Shown one piece after another: positions 21,418-34,271 of a DNA stretch of 64,000 nucleotides (within the stretch, counting starts at the first letter, position 1; each line of letters starts with the position of its first letter). Location of the stretch: NCBI RefSeq assembly GCF_964340395.1, contig NC_135554.1:18447092-18511091 (forward strand). Direction: 5' to 3'. The notes under the pieces are model-generated. The model was given only the letters and a program-made list of their open reading frames with translations. It had not been told where the DNA came from and ran no database searches. The stretch is from Glandiceps talaboti (taxonomy: Eukaryota > Hemichordata > Enteropneusta > Spengelidae). Made by a program: the position numbers and the translations under genes.

Positions 21418-21847
21418 TCTTAAACATGTACGTCTCTGTTCTTGTGTTTGTGTAAACAACATAAAGTTACAATGCTACATTTAATTTATACTGCGCCAAC
21501 ACAACAAATGGTGCGACTGCGCAGACGTACAAAAACAACGGCTTAAACTTTCACTCGTACGTACTCGCTGGACCCCAGGAGGAAATGATAGTGACGACAT
21601 CATCTTAAATATATACGTGCTGTTTTATCTAACGTACGCTTTGTTCGGTAAGTTCAATAAATTCTCCTCAATTGTATTGATCACTTGAAGAGAAGCTGAC
21701 GACAGAGCAATAACAATGTTTCTTTAAATTCATTTTCGTTTTATTTTCCTTGCTCGATCGTGTGAACGTAGGCCGGGCCAAGAGCCAAATACGCCCCAAC
21801 CAGGGTTGAATGTCCGGTCCCGTTGAAAGACACCGCAGAAGTTTACT

Positions 21848-22180
21848 TTGTTATTAACATTAATGTGCAAAATACGACAATGTTTTCTCTCCAGCATAAC
21901 GATAGACGGCCATGGGTATAGTTTCACTAATATTGAAAATATAACAACACGATCTGGACGTACGTGTGACGGTGTAGGTATTAAGGAACGGAGATATTCT
22001 GATCGCGCAACAGTTTTGAACGCAGGCATAAACAAGTATATATCAACATGTTCACCCCTCGTCGTGATGCAAGATCGAGTGCTACAAATTAAACTAGCTG
22101 CGCATGTCATAGTTGTTTGTCATTTTTGGAATACTTCGACGGTCATTCATATTGAATACCAAAATAAGCTTAGATATTGA
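21848..22180 (+). other. Weak ORF candidate
   Basis: An open frame of about 110 codons begins near 21848; a TTTTCTCTCCAG acceptor-like site lies inside at about 21893. The opposite strand is also open over 21730-22110, so at most one is real. No domain, signal peptide or polyadenylation signal supports either. It is listed because it is the longest non-repetitive open stretch in this interval. Confidence 0.12.
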
Positions 22181-23336
22181 AGTTCCAGTGATATAATCTT
22201 TTATTATCACGTGCACTACGTCATGTATGAATAATTAAATCCATAACAAGATGGCTTTCTATGTTAAAGCATTGGGCCTTAAAGAAACGGACTATTTTGA
22301 ATAGTGAAATAACGCACTGCTGTGTGTAAAGTAGTTTGGGTTGAAAATAATTTGGCTGACTGGAACACATTTATACCCATGATCACAATGTGCGAAACAT
22401 AGGTACCTCATCATGCACCCCAAATATACTTCGCTGTCTTCAGTGTTGAAGTTATTCAGTAAATTCATGCTAAAGGAGTATGAATTCAGCTCGAACAATA
22501 ACTTCATTCATGCTTTCCGCTTGCTGCGTAGGCAGTAGTCTGCGAATTCAAATCGTGAGTTATGTCGACTTGTGAACAATGAAGACAACACAATTGTAAC
22601 TACCACCACGAAGGCGTTTAATTTGGAACAGTGCACATTACGGTATATTTATACTATTTTGTTTAATACGTGTACATGAATATGGAATATGCATGTAGTA
22701 TTGTTTGCCAGGCCGCCTGCAGGTTGAACGTTACGAAATTCGTAACGTTAGCTGGACTACCTGTGAAAAGCAGAAGTCCAATATAAGACTTGAATCAACT
22801 GACAAAGGATGGGGCATACATCATATCTCTTCAAGCTTTCAATATATAAAGCAAGCTATTGTTTCGTATAGTCCAGACAAGAGCTGCCCCCTCGGCTCTA
22901 CTTTCAAACGTATGTTGACTTCCACTTTAGATATGCAATGGATGTCACGTAACCACGCACGCCGATGCATTATAGGTTAGACGTTGCTATCACGTGATTA
23001 TGCGTGATGTCAAGTCTGCACTAGCTGTAACTGGAACATATTTGGATACCTGGTACTAGTATATTGATTTTTAGGTCCGCACCATAAAACCCGTCTGCCC
23101 CAACGCGATCACGATTTCAACCCGTTACTGTACTCCTTTATCTTCGGTTGAAATCAACCTCTATTTGACATGTACAACGTCTAATTATTGGTATTTTAAC
23201 ATTTTTCAATGAATATTTTTCAATATATAATATGTAACCCTGTTACAGCTAGTACAGTTTTAAGCTTATAAGAACACAAGGTATAGATGAGACATGCATG
23301 TGTTCGAACTGACAATCACTGTATGTGTTGTTCTGA

Positions 23337-23337
<1 letters not shown>

Positions 23338-23377
<40 letters not shown>

Positions 23378-23447
23378 CGTATGCGTGTGTGAGTGCGAGT
23401 GCGACTGTGTGTGTGCACGCGCGCGTGTGAGTCTGTGTGTTTGTGAC
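23338..23447. repeat. (TG)n/(CG)n microsatellite
   Basis: TG array with GCGCGCGCG inserts and a degenerate second half. Confidence 0.9.
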
Positions 23448-23995
23448 CTCTATTGCAAAAATGTGGAAGATGACCCACATTTTTTTAGAATTGAACTGAG
23501 AATATGTTTGACGTAACAGAAAAAACTTTTGAACAATTCATTTCCGAGATGCATTGTATATTAAGGGAAGATCAATGAGACTAAGTATTAATTATCATAA
23601 CACTTAAGATGATAATGAAATAACTCAAATAAGTGTTACAAGCAGGTGAAACTTGCAATTCTTCCTTAAAACGAGGAAATAAAACAAATCTCATGTGCGA
23701 GTACAGATATTTCGATAACGAAATGGCCATTTTGACAACATGCTTTTTTAGTTTCGTACACCACTATTAACTTGAAAATAAATGAGTTGACGTAACGGCA
23801 CGGCGTTATCAGCTCATTTTAGCACGTTTATTGGCCAATGTTTATAGAGAATACATCGAATGACTATTGCTTTTGTCAGTAAAATTGAGTCACATTCGAA
23901 TGCTGGTCAACAAGACGCCAACATGCTATATCTGTCGTAATACAACATAACGAGTACAAACATGCATGGTAGTTACTCTTGTATACTTTGAAAGT

Positions 23996-24259
<264 letters not shown>

Positions 24260-24904
24260 CAATATACTACATTTGTCGCACGTTTAGACGCTGAACCCCA
24301 TATTTAACCAATTACTATAAGTAATATGCCAACAGTCAAATGATTGTGAAACAAAAAACGCATATAAACTAATTATTTATCAATTATTATTTCGGTGAGG
24401 AGGGGGCTGAAACATGTCATACAAAATGATAAGTATAATTTCTTTTTTTTTTTAATTTGATGGTACAGTATTTCAAAATGTAATTAAGAGTCGAACAGAA
24501 ATACAAGGTGTCTTGGAACTGATACTAACAAACCAATGCAAGCGACGGATGATACGCTTTAGGCTAGGAGAGCGAGCATACAACGATGTAATTCAGCTGT
24601 TCTCTCTATCAAGTATATATAATATGTATATTGTACTGAGATTAACAGATGGACAGATAGACATAACATTTATGAAGAAAGGCAGTGTTATTTTTCAAGT
24701 CCCTACTCTGACAAGTATGTTCCTATCATGAAAACAAACATCTCCAATTTCAAAATATGATCTAGCGAAGTGCCTGTAAAACTTTTACAAGTCTCTTTAC
24801 ATTTTGTTGTTGCCACTGTTCTGTTATGGTTTTATTCATGCATAAGCCTACCAATCACTTATTCAATTTCATTAACAGATTAAAGATCTAAGCAGAATAT
24901 CGCA

Positions 24905-25147
24905 ATGTTCAAACTGAACCTGATCTGCATCGTCGCCATCTTGTGTTGGGCTGTGGTGGTTGTCTTCTTCTCCACAGTTGCCATAGTCTACGTTTGTTGG
25001 AGGAAATCACATCGTCGCCAACGTGAAAAGGAGAAAGTAACTATCAGCGTAAAGGATGGGGCCTATACAAGTCTCCCTCTAACGGAAAAAGATAAAGAGG
25101 CACACGGCGAGAAAAAGCCCTTCAAGTACACGATACATTATCTTTGA
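24905..25147 (+). CDS. Small single-pass membrane protein (80 aa)
   Basis: ATG at 24905 to TGA at 25145-25147. A splice acceptor (TTTCATTAACAG, ending 24880) lies 24 bases before the ATG, so this looks like a 5'UTR-plus-coding exon. Residues 1-5 MFKLN; a long uncharged hydrophobic segment at about 6-32 with several Val and Phe; then CWRKSHRRQREKEKV, a strongly basic stop-transfer; then a Tyr- and Lys-containing tail with AYTSLPL and KYTIHYL. This predicts an N-out single-pass protein or signal anchor with a 48-residue cytosolic tail. YTSL fits a YxxL-type sorting or signalling motif. No family is recognised, and no clear AATAAA follows within 200 bp. It could also be the membrane and tail exon of a larger splice form. 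Confidence 0.5.
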   Translation: MFKLNLICIVAILCWAVVVVFFSTVAIVYVCWRKSHRRQREKEKVTISVKDGAYTSLPLTEKDKEAHGEKKPFKYTIHYL

Positions 25148-25650
25148 ATACAGACAAACTGGCGAGAAGTCATGCCTGTACAACCCGGTCAATGTATAGC
25201 GTTGGGATCTACGTTACTAGGTGGCGTTCCTTCATATTTTATCGGACAAATTATATATGTATCCAGACATTCGTTTTATCGCGGTGTTATGCGTTTTCAT
25301 ACCGTAACGTTCCATTTGAAATGAAACTTTTGTTAAACTGCAGACTTTAGTCAATTTTTAATTTTTTTCAGCAAAAAATGTTCTTCAATCAATTCACTAC
25401 TTTACGTGTATATCATGTTCGCTCTGGTTATATTACCACGGAACGAAACCGTGTGACCTTTGCCATTTGAACTCGCTAGGTGAGGTGAATGAGCTGAGGT
25501 GAAGATATCTTCTCTTTGGACCAGCGATCTCGGGACCACCAATTTGCTGGTACTGTAGTTATATCGAATTCAACACTAAATGATTTTAGACAAAAGCAAA
25601 ACTGATTTAAAATAACAAAACTGATCACTTCGAAAAAAAACAATTGGAAC

Positions 25651-25978
25651 ACAGAGAGCCAGGAATTGTGTTACAAACAAACAAACAAATATGCATGCAC
25701 GGGTAAATGAAATATCATTTTAAACCAATGGAAAACTATCTATATACATGTATATTTGTATATACGTATGGGTCTGTTTATACTATCTAGATACAAATAG
25801 ATAGTATATATAGAAATATAGTATATTTATAGATAGTTATCTGTGAGTTTAAAATGATATTTCATTTACCCATACATATTTTTGTTTGCTCTTTGTTTGT
25901 TTGTTTGTTTGTTTGTTTGTTTGTTTGTTTGTTTGTTTTATTTCATTTATTTTGTAACATGGTTCCTTGACTCCCTGT
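25651..25978. mobile_element. Foldback MITE with AAAC/TTTG arms
   Basis: The outer ends match inversely: CACAGAGAGCCAGGAA...GTTACAAA on the left, and CACAGGGAGTCAAGGAACC...GTTACAAAA on the complementary strand of the right. Then come (AAAC)n on the left and (TTTG)n on the right, then a perfect inner pair GGGTAAATGAAATATCATTT / AAATGATATTTCATTTACCC. The centre is AT-rich (CTATCTATA-type). Length is about 328 bp with no ORF. Opposed microsatellites inside the arms show they were copied as one inverted unit. Confidence 0.7.
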
Positions 25979-26339
25979 GATAACAAGGGAAAGCTCTATA
26001 TACACGGTGGTCAAATATGTGCGAAAAGGAAACGTAGCGGAAGCAGGTGAAATTAGTAGGCCTACAATTGATTTGGTATTAAAACTAGTTTGCGTAGATA
26101 GACCCGGCTACCGCAGCACACATCTGGACTTTGCGTATATACGTATATATATGCGTATATATTGCGTATATAAGTTTTCAAAGTGGGTAGGTCTTATGTC
26201 ATCATTAGGTAGCTCTTAAAATTATCAATATGACGGCCAATCTATCAGTTTAGAATTATGCGATGGCTATACCATCTACGTAAATTGCGGTGGAAATTTT
26301 CTTCAAATTTTTCCACTTTGCGATAAGGCCTAAAAAAAA

Positions 26340-26675
26340 TAATTGTTTGGTTCCGGTTACCCGACCCCACCTAGCTTTTCACTGACGACCCTAAACTTTT
26401 TATTACGTATTCGAGAAAACATTAATAAAATCGCAAAAAAATGTGACGTCTCACGAGAAATAGTGGATGCGGAAAGTGACATCAACTTAAAAGACAAAAT
26501 AAAACTGTTCTTCCAATCTGTAATGGCTATACATCTGATAGGAAGAAATAAACAACACACACACATGAAAAAAATATATAAGAAAATGAAATAAAAAATG
26601 TACCTACCCCACCTATTCTAAAATCGAACCTAAAAAAATATACCTATCCCACGTAATCAGCGGAACCACACAATT
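26340..26675 (-). mobile_element. MITE family 1, copy 3 (reverse)
   Basis: It begins AATTGTTTGGTTCCGGTTAC and ends GTAATCAGCGGAACCACACAATT, so this copy shows the terminal inverted repeats AATTGTxTGGTTCCG well. Near the right end a block with CCTACCCCACCTATTCTAAA is partly duplicated. The apparent ORF here is MITE sequence. Confidence 0.8.
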
Positions 26676-27363
26676 TTTTATTAGAACTAAATGCCATATC
26701 AATTTCGAGAAAGGCCAGAATCCTGAATGTATTACCGTATAAAAGTATAAAGCACTCTGTGAACATTTTATCAGTTTATGCCTTACTTGTTTTTTTAAGC
26801 ACTGTTAATTTATAGTGTAAAGAAAATATGATAAACAGTGGATTAATCTTTGATTGCAACATTTAGATTTTAGTCTTGCCCTTTGACCTTCAAGTTCAAG
26901 TTCAAGATCTGATGACGGTGAAATGTACCCAAGAAATCATTGGCTGCGTACTAGCTGTGGAACCAAAAATGCATATTATTCCGGACAATGATCTCTTTTG
27001 TAGACAAATGATAATTAATTTTAATCAGAAAACAGAAATTTTGTAATTTAAAAAAAAAAAATCAATTCTATTGTTCACAGTTAAAGGTTAAAGTTCACAG
27101 TTAAAGTTCATAGTGCAATCCTAGATTTTGACGTTAGTGCTACCTTATCATCAATAAAGCATATTGCCTCAATATTTTGTTCCAGAACAGTGTCTTTTGT
27201 TTCTCCAGCTCTGTCAATAATCTGTACTTACTTCGAATCGAACGTGGGCCTCTATAAAGTACTGATTAATTGATTTCACTTATCATTAAAGTCACAACTC
27301 ATCTATTGTCTGAATAGTAATCTGTATTTGATTAAATTCAATACTGATGTTTCAATTTCTACT

Positions 27364-27397
27364 CACAGACAAGGAAGCAATTTCTTCCTTGTCTGTG
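27364..27397. repeat. Perfect 14-bp stem hairpin
   Basis: CACAGACAAGGAAG (27364-27377) and CTTCCTTGTCTGTG (27384-27397) with a 6-base loop. Isolated; no flanking element was recognised. Confidence 0.6.
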
Positions 27398-27673
27398 CCT
27401 AGACGCATAATTAAATGACAGACTAAAGTATATTGTGAGATACAGGTCAAAGGTCAAATCGCATTGTGGACTGGAATTTGAACAATCTGGGTAAAAGTTA
27501 AAACTAAACTTCGTGCGTCACGTGTTCGTTGATCAGATCACAAGCAAGGCAATCGCTCCTACCCTACCCCAATCCAACCCCATTCATTGTCCCTCAAAAG
27601 TACTTTAATGATAATAAAGTGCTCCCGAAAGATTCCTGACAACATTTACGAGTGTACCTGGCATGGTCTTGCA

Positions 27674-27748
27674 CAATCTGATGTGGTGAAAGCGGCTAAA
27701 TGCTTTATTTACCTCTAGTTTCATCGTTTTCGGATTTTAATCAGATTG
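27674..27748. mobile_element. 75-bp element of family 2 with 9-bp target duplication
   Basis: The element starts CAATCTGATGTGGTGAAAGC and ends GATTTTAATCAGATTG; the ends are inverse (CAATCTGAT / ATCAGATTG). It is flanked on both sides by GGTCTTGCA (27665-27673 and 27749-27757), an exact 9-bp direct repeat. Confidence 0.75.
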
Positions 27749-28724
27749 GGTCTTGCACGGTATAGCAGAGTCCTTGAGCCGTATACCTTGGAGATGACCC
27801 CGGAAGTGAAAGTAATCACCTGCACCTATCAGACCAGCTATTTACCATAACAATGCAAGTCTGCTGTGCTATTAATACTTTCGGTGTTTACTCCAGCTGC
27901 CAGTCGACAGTCGTAATATGGACAGTCAGCAGTCGTGACTCACATCTCTCCACAAATAAGGTAATTTATCTAGATGCCTATATATATATATTATATATAC
28001 TTCTATTCCTATAAACGCGTTCAGCTTTTACATGTATACGTTAACTGTAAACACATCAAGTACCGTGCAGTACGTACGTTACCTTTGGTTGTACGATGTG
28101 TAACAATATCAGGGCTATATGGTGCGCATGTACTGTATATATTCTATACTAGTATACCGTTCCCGCCCTCGACAGGTAAAAAGTAACAGACAATCTGTTG
28201 ATATCTACGGGTGACAGTTAGTTAGCCTACGCCCGAGCCATTTCCCTATGCCATCACTTGCAAACAAGTGTTGACCAGCCAGCCCTCGTAAACGTTAAAC
28301 CATTTAATCGTAACCACAAAACAAGCGTATTGAAATACCAGAAAGCAAATTCTTAAGGGTACATGTCATATGTTTTGAGCGGGTACAGAGTGGGAGGTAA
28401 TTAATTGCGCTGGTCGTTATTTGAACTGGACACTTTCACCTTTTGAGGTCAATGGAAAGATGTGATGAGGTAGTAACGTACGTGAATAAAATCGAAAGCA
28501 GTTAAATATTTTGAAATAGTTCAGGAAGCAGCCTCGAATTGACTCTGATAGTTGTCAGTTTCTTTTCTGACCGAATGTTTTCTAAATCGCTCCAACCCCC
28601 ACAGTATAATGCCCATGGCAATACTCCACACTGCCAAGGTCAAATATCATTTGCTATAAAGTGGGAATTTAGACTATAGAGATTGGGCTGAATAGTAACG
28701 ATAAATTGATGTCTGAAATATACA

Positions 28725-28966
<242 letters not shown>

Positions 28967-29415
28967 GGAAAATACATGAGAAAGATATGGGGATACAGTA
29001 GTAATGCAAATAATATTTGAATTCAATTCAAAAGCGGGTCAAACCACATTTTATCCATAAATTACCCCCAATTAATCAACTTGAATAATTGAAAGAAAAT
29101 AATATGAAGTTAAACCTTCTAATACCGATATTTTCAAAACTTTATACATAAGTACTTCAGCAGAACATTTTTAGCATTCCTGTGTCACACTCGATAGATT
29201 TCGCCATAGTCACTGTGATGACATAGTCAGATCAAGTTGTCTTCATAGTATTCCGCTCATAAACAATAGTCGATTTTCCAGTTCCAAGATGCATTGCGCG
29301 AGAGACCGTCGCTTTTATATTGTAACAGTTATAATTAGTCTTGTTTTGTCTTTATTACGTTTGAAATAACATTTTAATCAGGAAATGATAGAAAGACATG
29401 TTGACCTCTTTGATT

Positions 29416-30092
29416 ATGAGTGATTTTATAGAACAAAGACTAAACGCCATCAATGACGGTGAGGGATTTTACAGGTGAACCCAGGGTGCGGTCAGGTGAC
29501 AACCATCCCCAGAGTAGCGCGTGCAAACCCTATACATGGCATTGTATGGAGACGAGCAATGCATCTTGGAACCGGCAACGGGTATATGAAAGAGCTATAT
29601 TCTCTAAATACCCACCCCACCCGGTACAGGTAATACGATTGGGTGACGTCACGAGACATATATGTCATCTATTTCAATGCCAAAACGCAAGATTTCAAAT
29701 AATTTCTACGTTTATTTTGGTCAATTTTATGTACGTGGGTAATGAATGTGGCAAGTTATTGAAACATTTTCGGAATGCATACCAGCTAATTAAATTACCG
29801 ATAATGTGTTGTTGGAACGCTGACTGTCATGCGGAACAATAAGCCGACAAACAAATACATTTCAAATGAATACATCTATTTTTGGCACATGACGTAATCT
29901 TCCATCCAATTACGTCGACAGTAATGGTAGATTATTATTATAATAGTGATGGGCTTCACAAAACAAGAACTAATATTATCTAAATGTAAAATTGGTGTTT
30001 TGATATTTATTCTTTTCAGACAAAAACGAGGCAGCAACGACCCCATGTCACACTTGAAGCCACTGTGCGTGTATATATGCAGTAAGAAATAA
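29416..30092 (+). CDS. Two-exon 43-residue ORF in the leader of the Ig gene
   Basis: Exon 29416-29474 (ATG, then SDFIEQRLNAINDGEGFY, donor CAG/GTGAAC, phase 2) joins in frame to 30020-30092 (acceptor TTCTTTTCAG, peptide QKRGSNDPMSHLKPLCVYIC then SKK and TAA). The stop lies 26 bases before the ATG of the two-Ig gene in the same exon. This could be an upstream ORF in the 5' leader of that gene or a tiny separate gene; AATAAA overlaps the stop (30088-30093). It depends on an inferred intron of 545 bp. Confidence 0.35.
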
Positions 30093-30118
30093 ACTTGTAC
30101 AAACCATTGTACGTTTAC

Positions 30119-31168
30119 ATGAGAGTGGAGAAAAAACTGAAAGATATGTTTAGTTTAGCGGTATTGTGTGTGTGTCTGTCATCAGTAACACAAGTGTTAA
30201 CAGGTAAGCTGTCAAAGAACAACTATTACTGCAACAATTGGTTGGTTCTTTTTATGTTATGGATATGTTTGGGGGTCTGGAAAACCTCAGATAAACCACA
30301 TACAAACAAAGAATGAACAAAACAAGGGTGCCGGGGAGAAACGAACATACCAGCGGAATACCGATTCATCTATTGACGCTTCACGAACGATTGTGGGTAT
30401 TGGTGGGAGAACATCTGAGAAAATTACTGCAATGAAGAAAATATTGAATTTCGAATGCCAAAATAACGACCAGTTTGCGTACTAAACTGGAGAAAAACTA
30501 AATACCGCAGCTAAGCTTATACCTTCTAGTAAAGACTTATCTGTGCATCTACATATTAGATTACCATGTCAGATTACCATGGCAACACTGACTTACACTT
30601 TGAAAAATACTTTCATAGTTAATCGACTTTCGTGTACGAATTTATTTTCAATTATCAACCATGCAGTAAATTGTTTCATGTGTTACATGACTCGTTCGCC
30701 ATGCTCGGCCACATACAATGTTTCAAAGAGCGACCTCTACGTACAGATCACAACTACAACCTATAAACTATCATTTATGTTGAATTGTACTCACGGACAG
30801 ATATTGGTTCCATACCTAAAATACACAAGGTCATGTAAAGATGATAATACAGTGCAGAAGTCAATGATAATATACCTTTAGTCTCAGTTGCAGCCAACTT
30901 ACAGATTTGCAGTTTTCATTACCGATATGTTGTTTCAGACCAAAAATGATGTAGAATCGCTCCCCGCGAAAAACTGTGGAAAGAGTGTTTAGCTGTTCTT
31001 GTGCTTCCCACTGGTGTTTAAGGATACCTACTCTTCCTCCCTCGCTCCATGCACAGAGTTTTAACTTCCCGGCCGGCCCACTTTTCCCCGGGAAAATGTT
31101 TGTGCTTTCCACTATGCCAACAATTCATTTTGGAGACACAATGTGCGTTACCTTACAGACATCATCAC

Positions 31169-31199
<31 letters not shown>

Positions 31200-32635
31200 A
31201 CACACACACACTGTATCAAAATCAGGCGCAATTCTGCCTTAGCTTGTTGCTCCCCTAACACTGAAAAATTGCGGAAGAACATCTTTTTATAAGACCAGCT
31301 TCGTTGATTACACCTGGAGACTATGGTCATTAACTTGGTAATAGCCAATATTGTTATCAGTGACTTTTGATGGTAACAACTAAAACGTGGTCATAATTAA
31401 CTATTTCTGTTCTTTTCAGAAACCATCACCATTACTCCTAACAGTGGAGGAATGCACTTAAAGATACCGGCAGGAAGTTCACCGATACTTACCTGTACGC
31501 TGCAGAGTGATCCTGGTGATCCGACTCCACAACTTAACTGGTTATTCAACTTTCAACCATTAACTCAGAGTGAAAAATACGGCATCCAAGAGAAAGACGA
31601 GGGTAACCGTGTTATTACTACGTCTTTAACGATTCGGAACACTGAAGATGACGACACTGGTACTTACCGATGTGAAAATACACGTACGACCGCAGAAGCT
31701 GACGTAAATGTTATCATCTATATTGGTACGTCTCTCGTATCCATAACTCCTTCTAGTGAACTGTTACAACCTTTAAGACCAAACTCACTATTGGAATATT
31801 GTAAAAATTTAATACCTTTCTGTTACAGCTTCATCTACTCCCACCTTCCCCTAGCCCCCCCCCCTCCCTTCTAATAATATCTTCACTTTGATTTGGTTCT
31901 TATGCCGCAATCAAACAAAAAATCAGTTTAAAACTCTTTTTCAATATTTTTTTTTCAAACTGAATTACATCGCCGTCAAAAGGTGTTCATATGCTTATCG
32001 GACACGTCTCTTCTATTTACTAGTAGTTCAGTGATGATCAAATTCGTGTAAACGTTACACGTATATATGTGATGCTAATAAAATGACCTGTAATGACACA
32101 AGCAATTTACTAATTGTATTTTTTTTATTCTTATTTGATAATTAATAGTTCCAACAATAACGACGAACGGTGATCACATACTCGAACTCAACAAAACCAT
32201 CCTCCTTGTGTGTATTGTAACCGGTGAAAACTATGACGGCTGGCCTGTAAGTTGGACCAAGGACGGTAAAAGTATACCGGCAATTCCAGGGATGCACGAT
32301 TTAGATAAAGACGGGAGAGACGACGTAGAGGTATTATTAAACGGTTCCCTGGTCCTTCACAACGTTGATAAAGATGACATAGGTATCTACGAATGCACAG
32401 TGCATTATGACGTATATGAAGAAACCTTGTCAGAGAGCAAAGATATTAGAGTGTATGGTAAGTTGTTATGGGTGGGTGGATTGGGTGGGTGGTTGGGTGA
32501 ATGGGTGGAGAGAAGGATGGGCGGATCAATGAATGGATGGATCGATAGATGGATGGATGGATGGATGGATGGATGGACAGACCTACCGACCGACCGACCA
32601 ACAGACAGACAGACACACAGACTGACTGACTGACT

Positions 32636-32694
<59 letters not shown>

Positions 32695-32811
32695 TGACTG
32701 ACTGACTGACTGACTGACTGACTGACTGACTGACTGACTGACTGACTGACTGACTGACTGACTGACTGACTGACTGACTGACTGACTGACTGACTGACTG
32801 ACTGACTGACT

Positions 32812-32843
<32 letters not shown>

Positions 32844-33263
32844 CATAGATGAGTGAAACTAAGTTTTGGACATAAGAATTTACGGATATCAGTTTTGAAA
32901 ATGTTAAATATGGATTCCTTGTGCATTTCTTGGACAGAGCATTGAATTTCAATCGTTCTAGAAATATTTTGTGCCAATGATTATAGTCTTTCATTTAACT
33001 GATTTTCCTTACAAAAGAACACTGCGTATACCAAATATAACTTCGTCGAATCCATCAAAATATTGTTTTATTTAACACATTCAGATTAATTTTTTTCAGA
33101 CAAACTCACTAACAAATTGATATACTTCTCTCACACAGAACTTGAAGGCAAAGAAGTGAAGGATAGCGCTGCCACAACATCAGCACCAAGTCTTTTTGCC
33201 ATGGCAACAGTCGTTTATTCACTGTGCCGTTCCCACCTGTTGTATATGTCAGCTGAAGTGTGA
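30119..33263 (+). CDS. Two-Ig-domain secreted or membrane-anchored protein
   Basis: Exons 30119-30203 (signal peptide), 31420-31725 (Ig 1), 32149-32457 (Ig 2) and 33139-33263 (C-terminus, TGA at 33261-33263), all joined in phase 1, the classic arrangement of one Ig domain per symmetrical exon. About 274 residues. The signal peptide has core MFSLAVLCVCLSSVTQVLTG. Ig 1 has ILTCTL, QLNWLF and DDTGTYRCEN; Ig 2 has LLVCIV, PVSWTKDG and DDIGIYECTV, i.e. the cysteine pair, tryptophan and DxGxYxC motif of I-set folds. The C-terminus (KDSAATTSAPSLFAMATVVYS) has small residues followed by a short hydrophobic stretch, compatible with a GPI signal but not decisive. AATAAA at 33615. Likely an adhesion or recognition protein; no orthologue named. 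Confidence 0.85.
31165..31212. repeat. C-run and (AC)n
   Basis: About 17 C followed by about 13 AC units, in intron 1 of the Ig gene. Confidence 0.9.
31420..31725 (+). CDS. Ig domain 1 exon
   Basis: 306 bp, acceptor TTCTTTTCAG, donor TATTG/GTACGT, phase 1 to 1. Cysteines in ILTCTLQ and TYRCEN, Trp in LNWLFNF. Confidence 0.85.
32149..32457 (+). CDS. Ig domain 2 exon
   Basis: 309 bp, acceptor ATAATTAATAG, donor TATG/GTAAGT, phase 1 to 1. Cysteines in LLVCIVTG and YECTVHY, Trp in VSWTKDG. The following intron begins almost at once with a long tetranucleotide array. Confidence 0.85.
32466..32845. repeat. Compound tetranucleotide array next to a donor site
   Basis: Starts about 10 bases after the donor of Ig exon 2: GGGT/GGTT units, (GGAT)n, ACCG, (ACAG)n, then about 30 (ACTG) units and ACAG again. 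The progression of one-base variants suggests spread and drift of a single array. Overlapping SVCL or SQSV reading frames are artefacts. Confidence 0.9.
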
Positions 33264-33614
33264 CGTCATCGAGTGACGACATAGAATTCATTTACATATG
33301 GGTCATAGATGTGAAGCGAACGATATGCAAATCTAGACGTCATATTCAGTACATATAGCTGAAATGAACTGCCATTTTTAATAATCAGTACCATTGCATT
33401 TCATGCATTTAACTCAACCTGAAACTTACTTAATGAAGTCAATTGAATTCTAATTGCATTAATTTTTTGGATAAGTAAAATGTGATTTATTTAGATACAC
33501 GTTATAAATCAGGGAGATGATAACCAAAATCAATGACTTATTTTACTATATATATGTGTCAATTGTCGAAACAATAGAAACCATTTATCAATCGAGGGGT
33601 GTGTTTTGTGCCAT

Positions 33615-33620
33615 AATAAA
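33615..33620 (+). terminator. AATAAA polyadenylation signal, Ig gene
   Basis: AATAAA about 350 bases after the stop, followed by a T-rich stretch. Confidence 0.55.
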
Positions 33621-34084
33621 GCATTTTATATTAATTTTCTAGTTTTCCTCGAAACAGTTACGTTGAAACTTCATCATACGATACATATAATCGTCTTGAA
33701 TTAAGTAGGGAGTTTATCCTCTTTGCAAACTTTAGTAAACCAGATAGACTTGGTTCTCTGTTGATGTTTCTCTCATCTCACAGGGCAACGGTCTGAATCT
33801 ACTCCCGGCTTATATGTAGAGGTATGCTTTTTGATAGGGGAATTTAATTGATGAATAAAATCGCCATATTTTTTTTAACCAAGAAGTGAAATATAATTTT
33901 TGATACTTTTCACGAATTTGTCAAAATCGGTGGGTATTTTTCATCCTAATAAAAGTACGTGTATGCCGAACTTTGTTGTCGTTGTTAATTGAGTTACGGT
34001 GTGTAATAAACCAGAGAAAGAAAATAAATAACACGAAAATCAGTTAACAGTATGACCATTAATTAAAAATCAACGTGGATCTGT

Positions 34085-34188
34085 CTGTCTGTATGTATGT
34101 ATGTATGTATGTATGTATGTATGTATGTATGTATGTATGTATCTCTGTCTCTCTGTCTCTCTGTCTCTCTGCCCCCCCCCTCTCTCTG

Positions 34189-34268
<80 letters not shown>
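34085..34268. repeat. (TGTA)n then (TC)n microsatellite
   Basis: About 15 TGTA units, CTCTGT units, a C-run and about 35 TC units, ending three bases before the relic exon. Confidence 0.9.

Positions 34269-34270
<2 letters not shown>

Positions 34271-34271
<1 letters not shown>

Noticed and set aside
20887-21484. Long ORFs of repeated YVCM, THTY and CVCV residues
   Set aside because: Pure translations of ACAT, TGTA and TG microsatellites in several frames and both strands.
26343-26594. 83-codon ORF
   Set aside because: Lies entirely in MITE family 1 copy 3.
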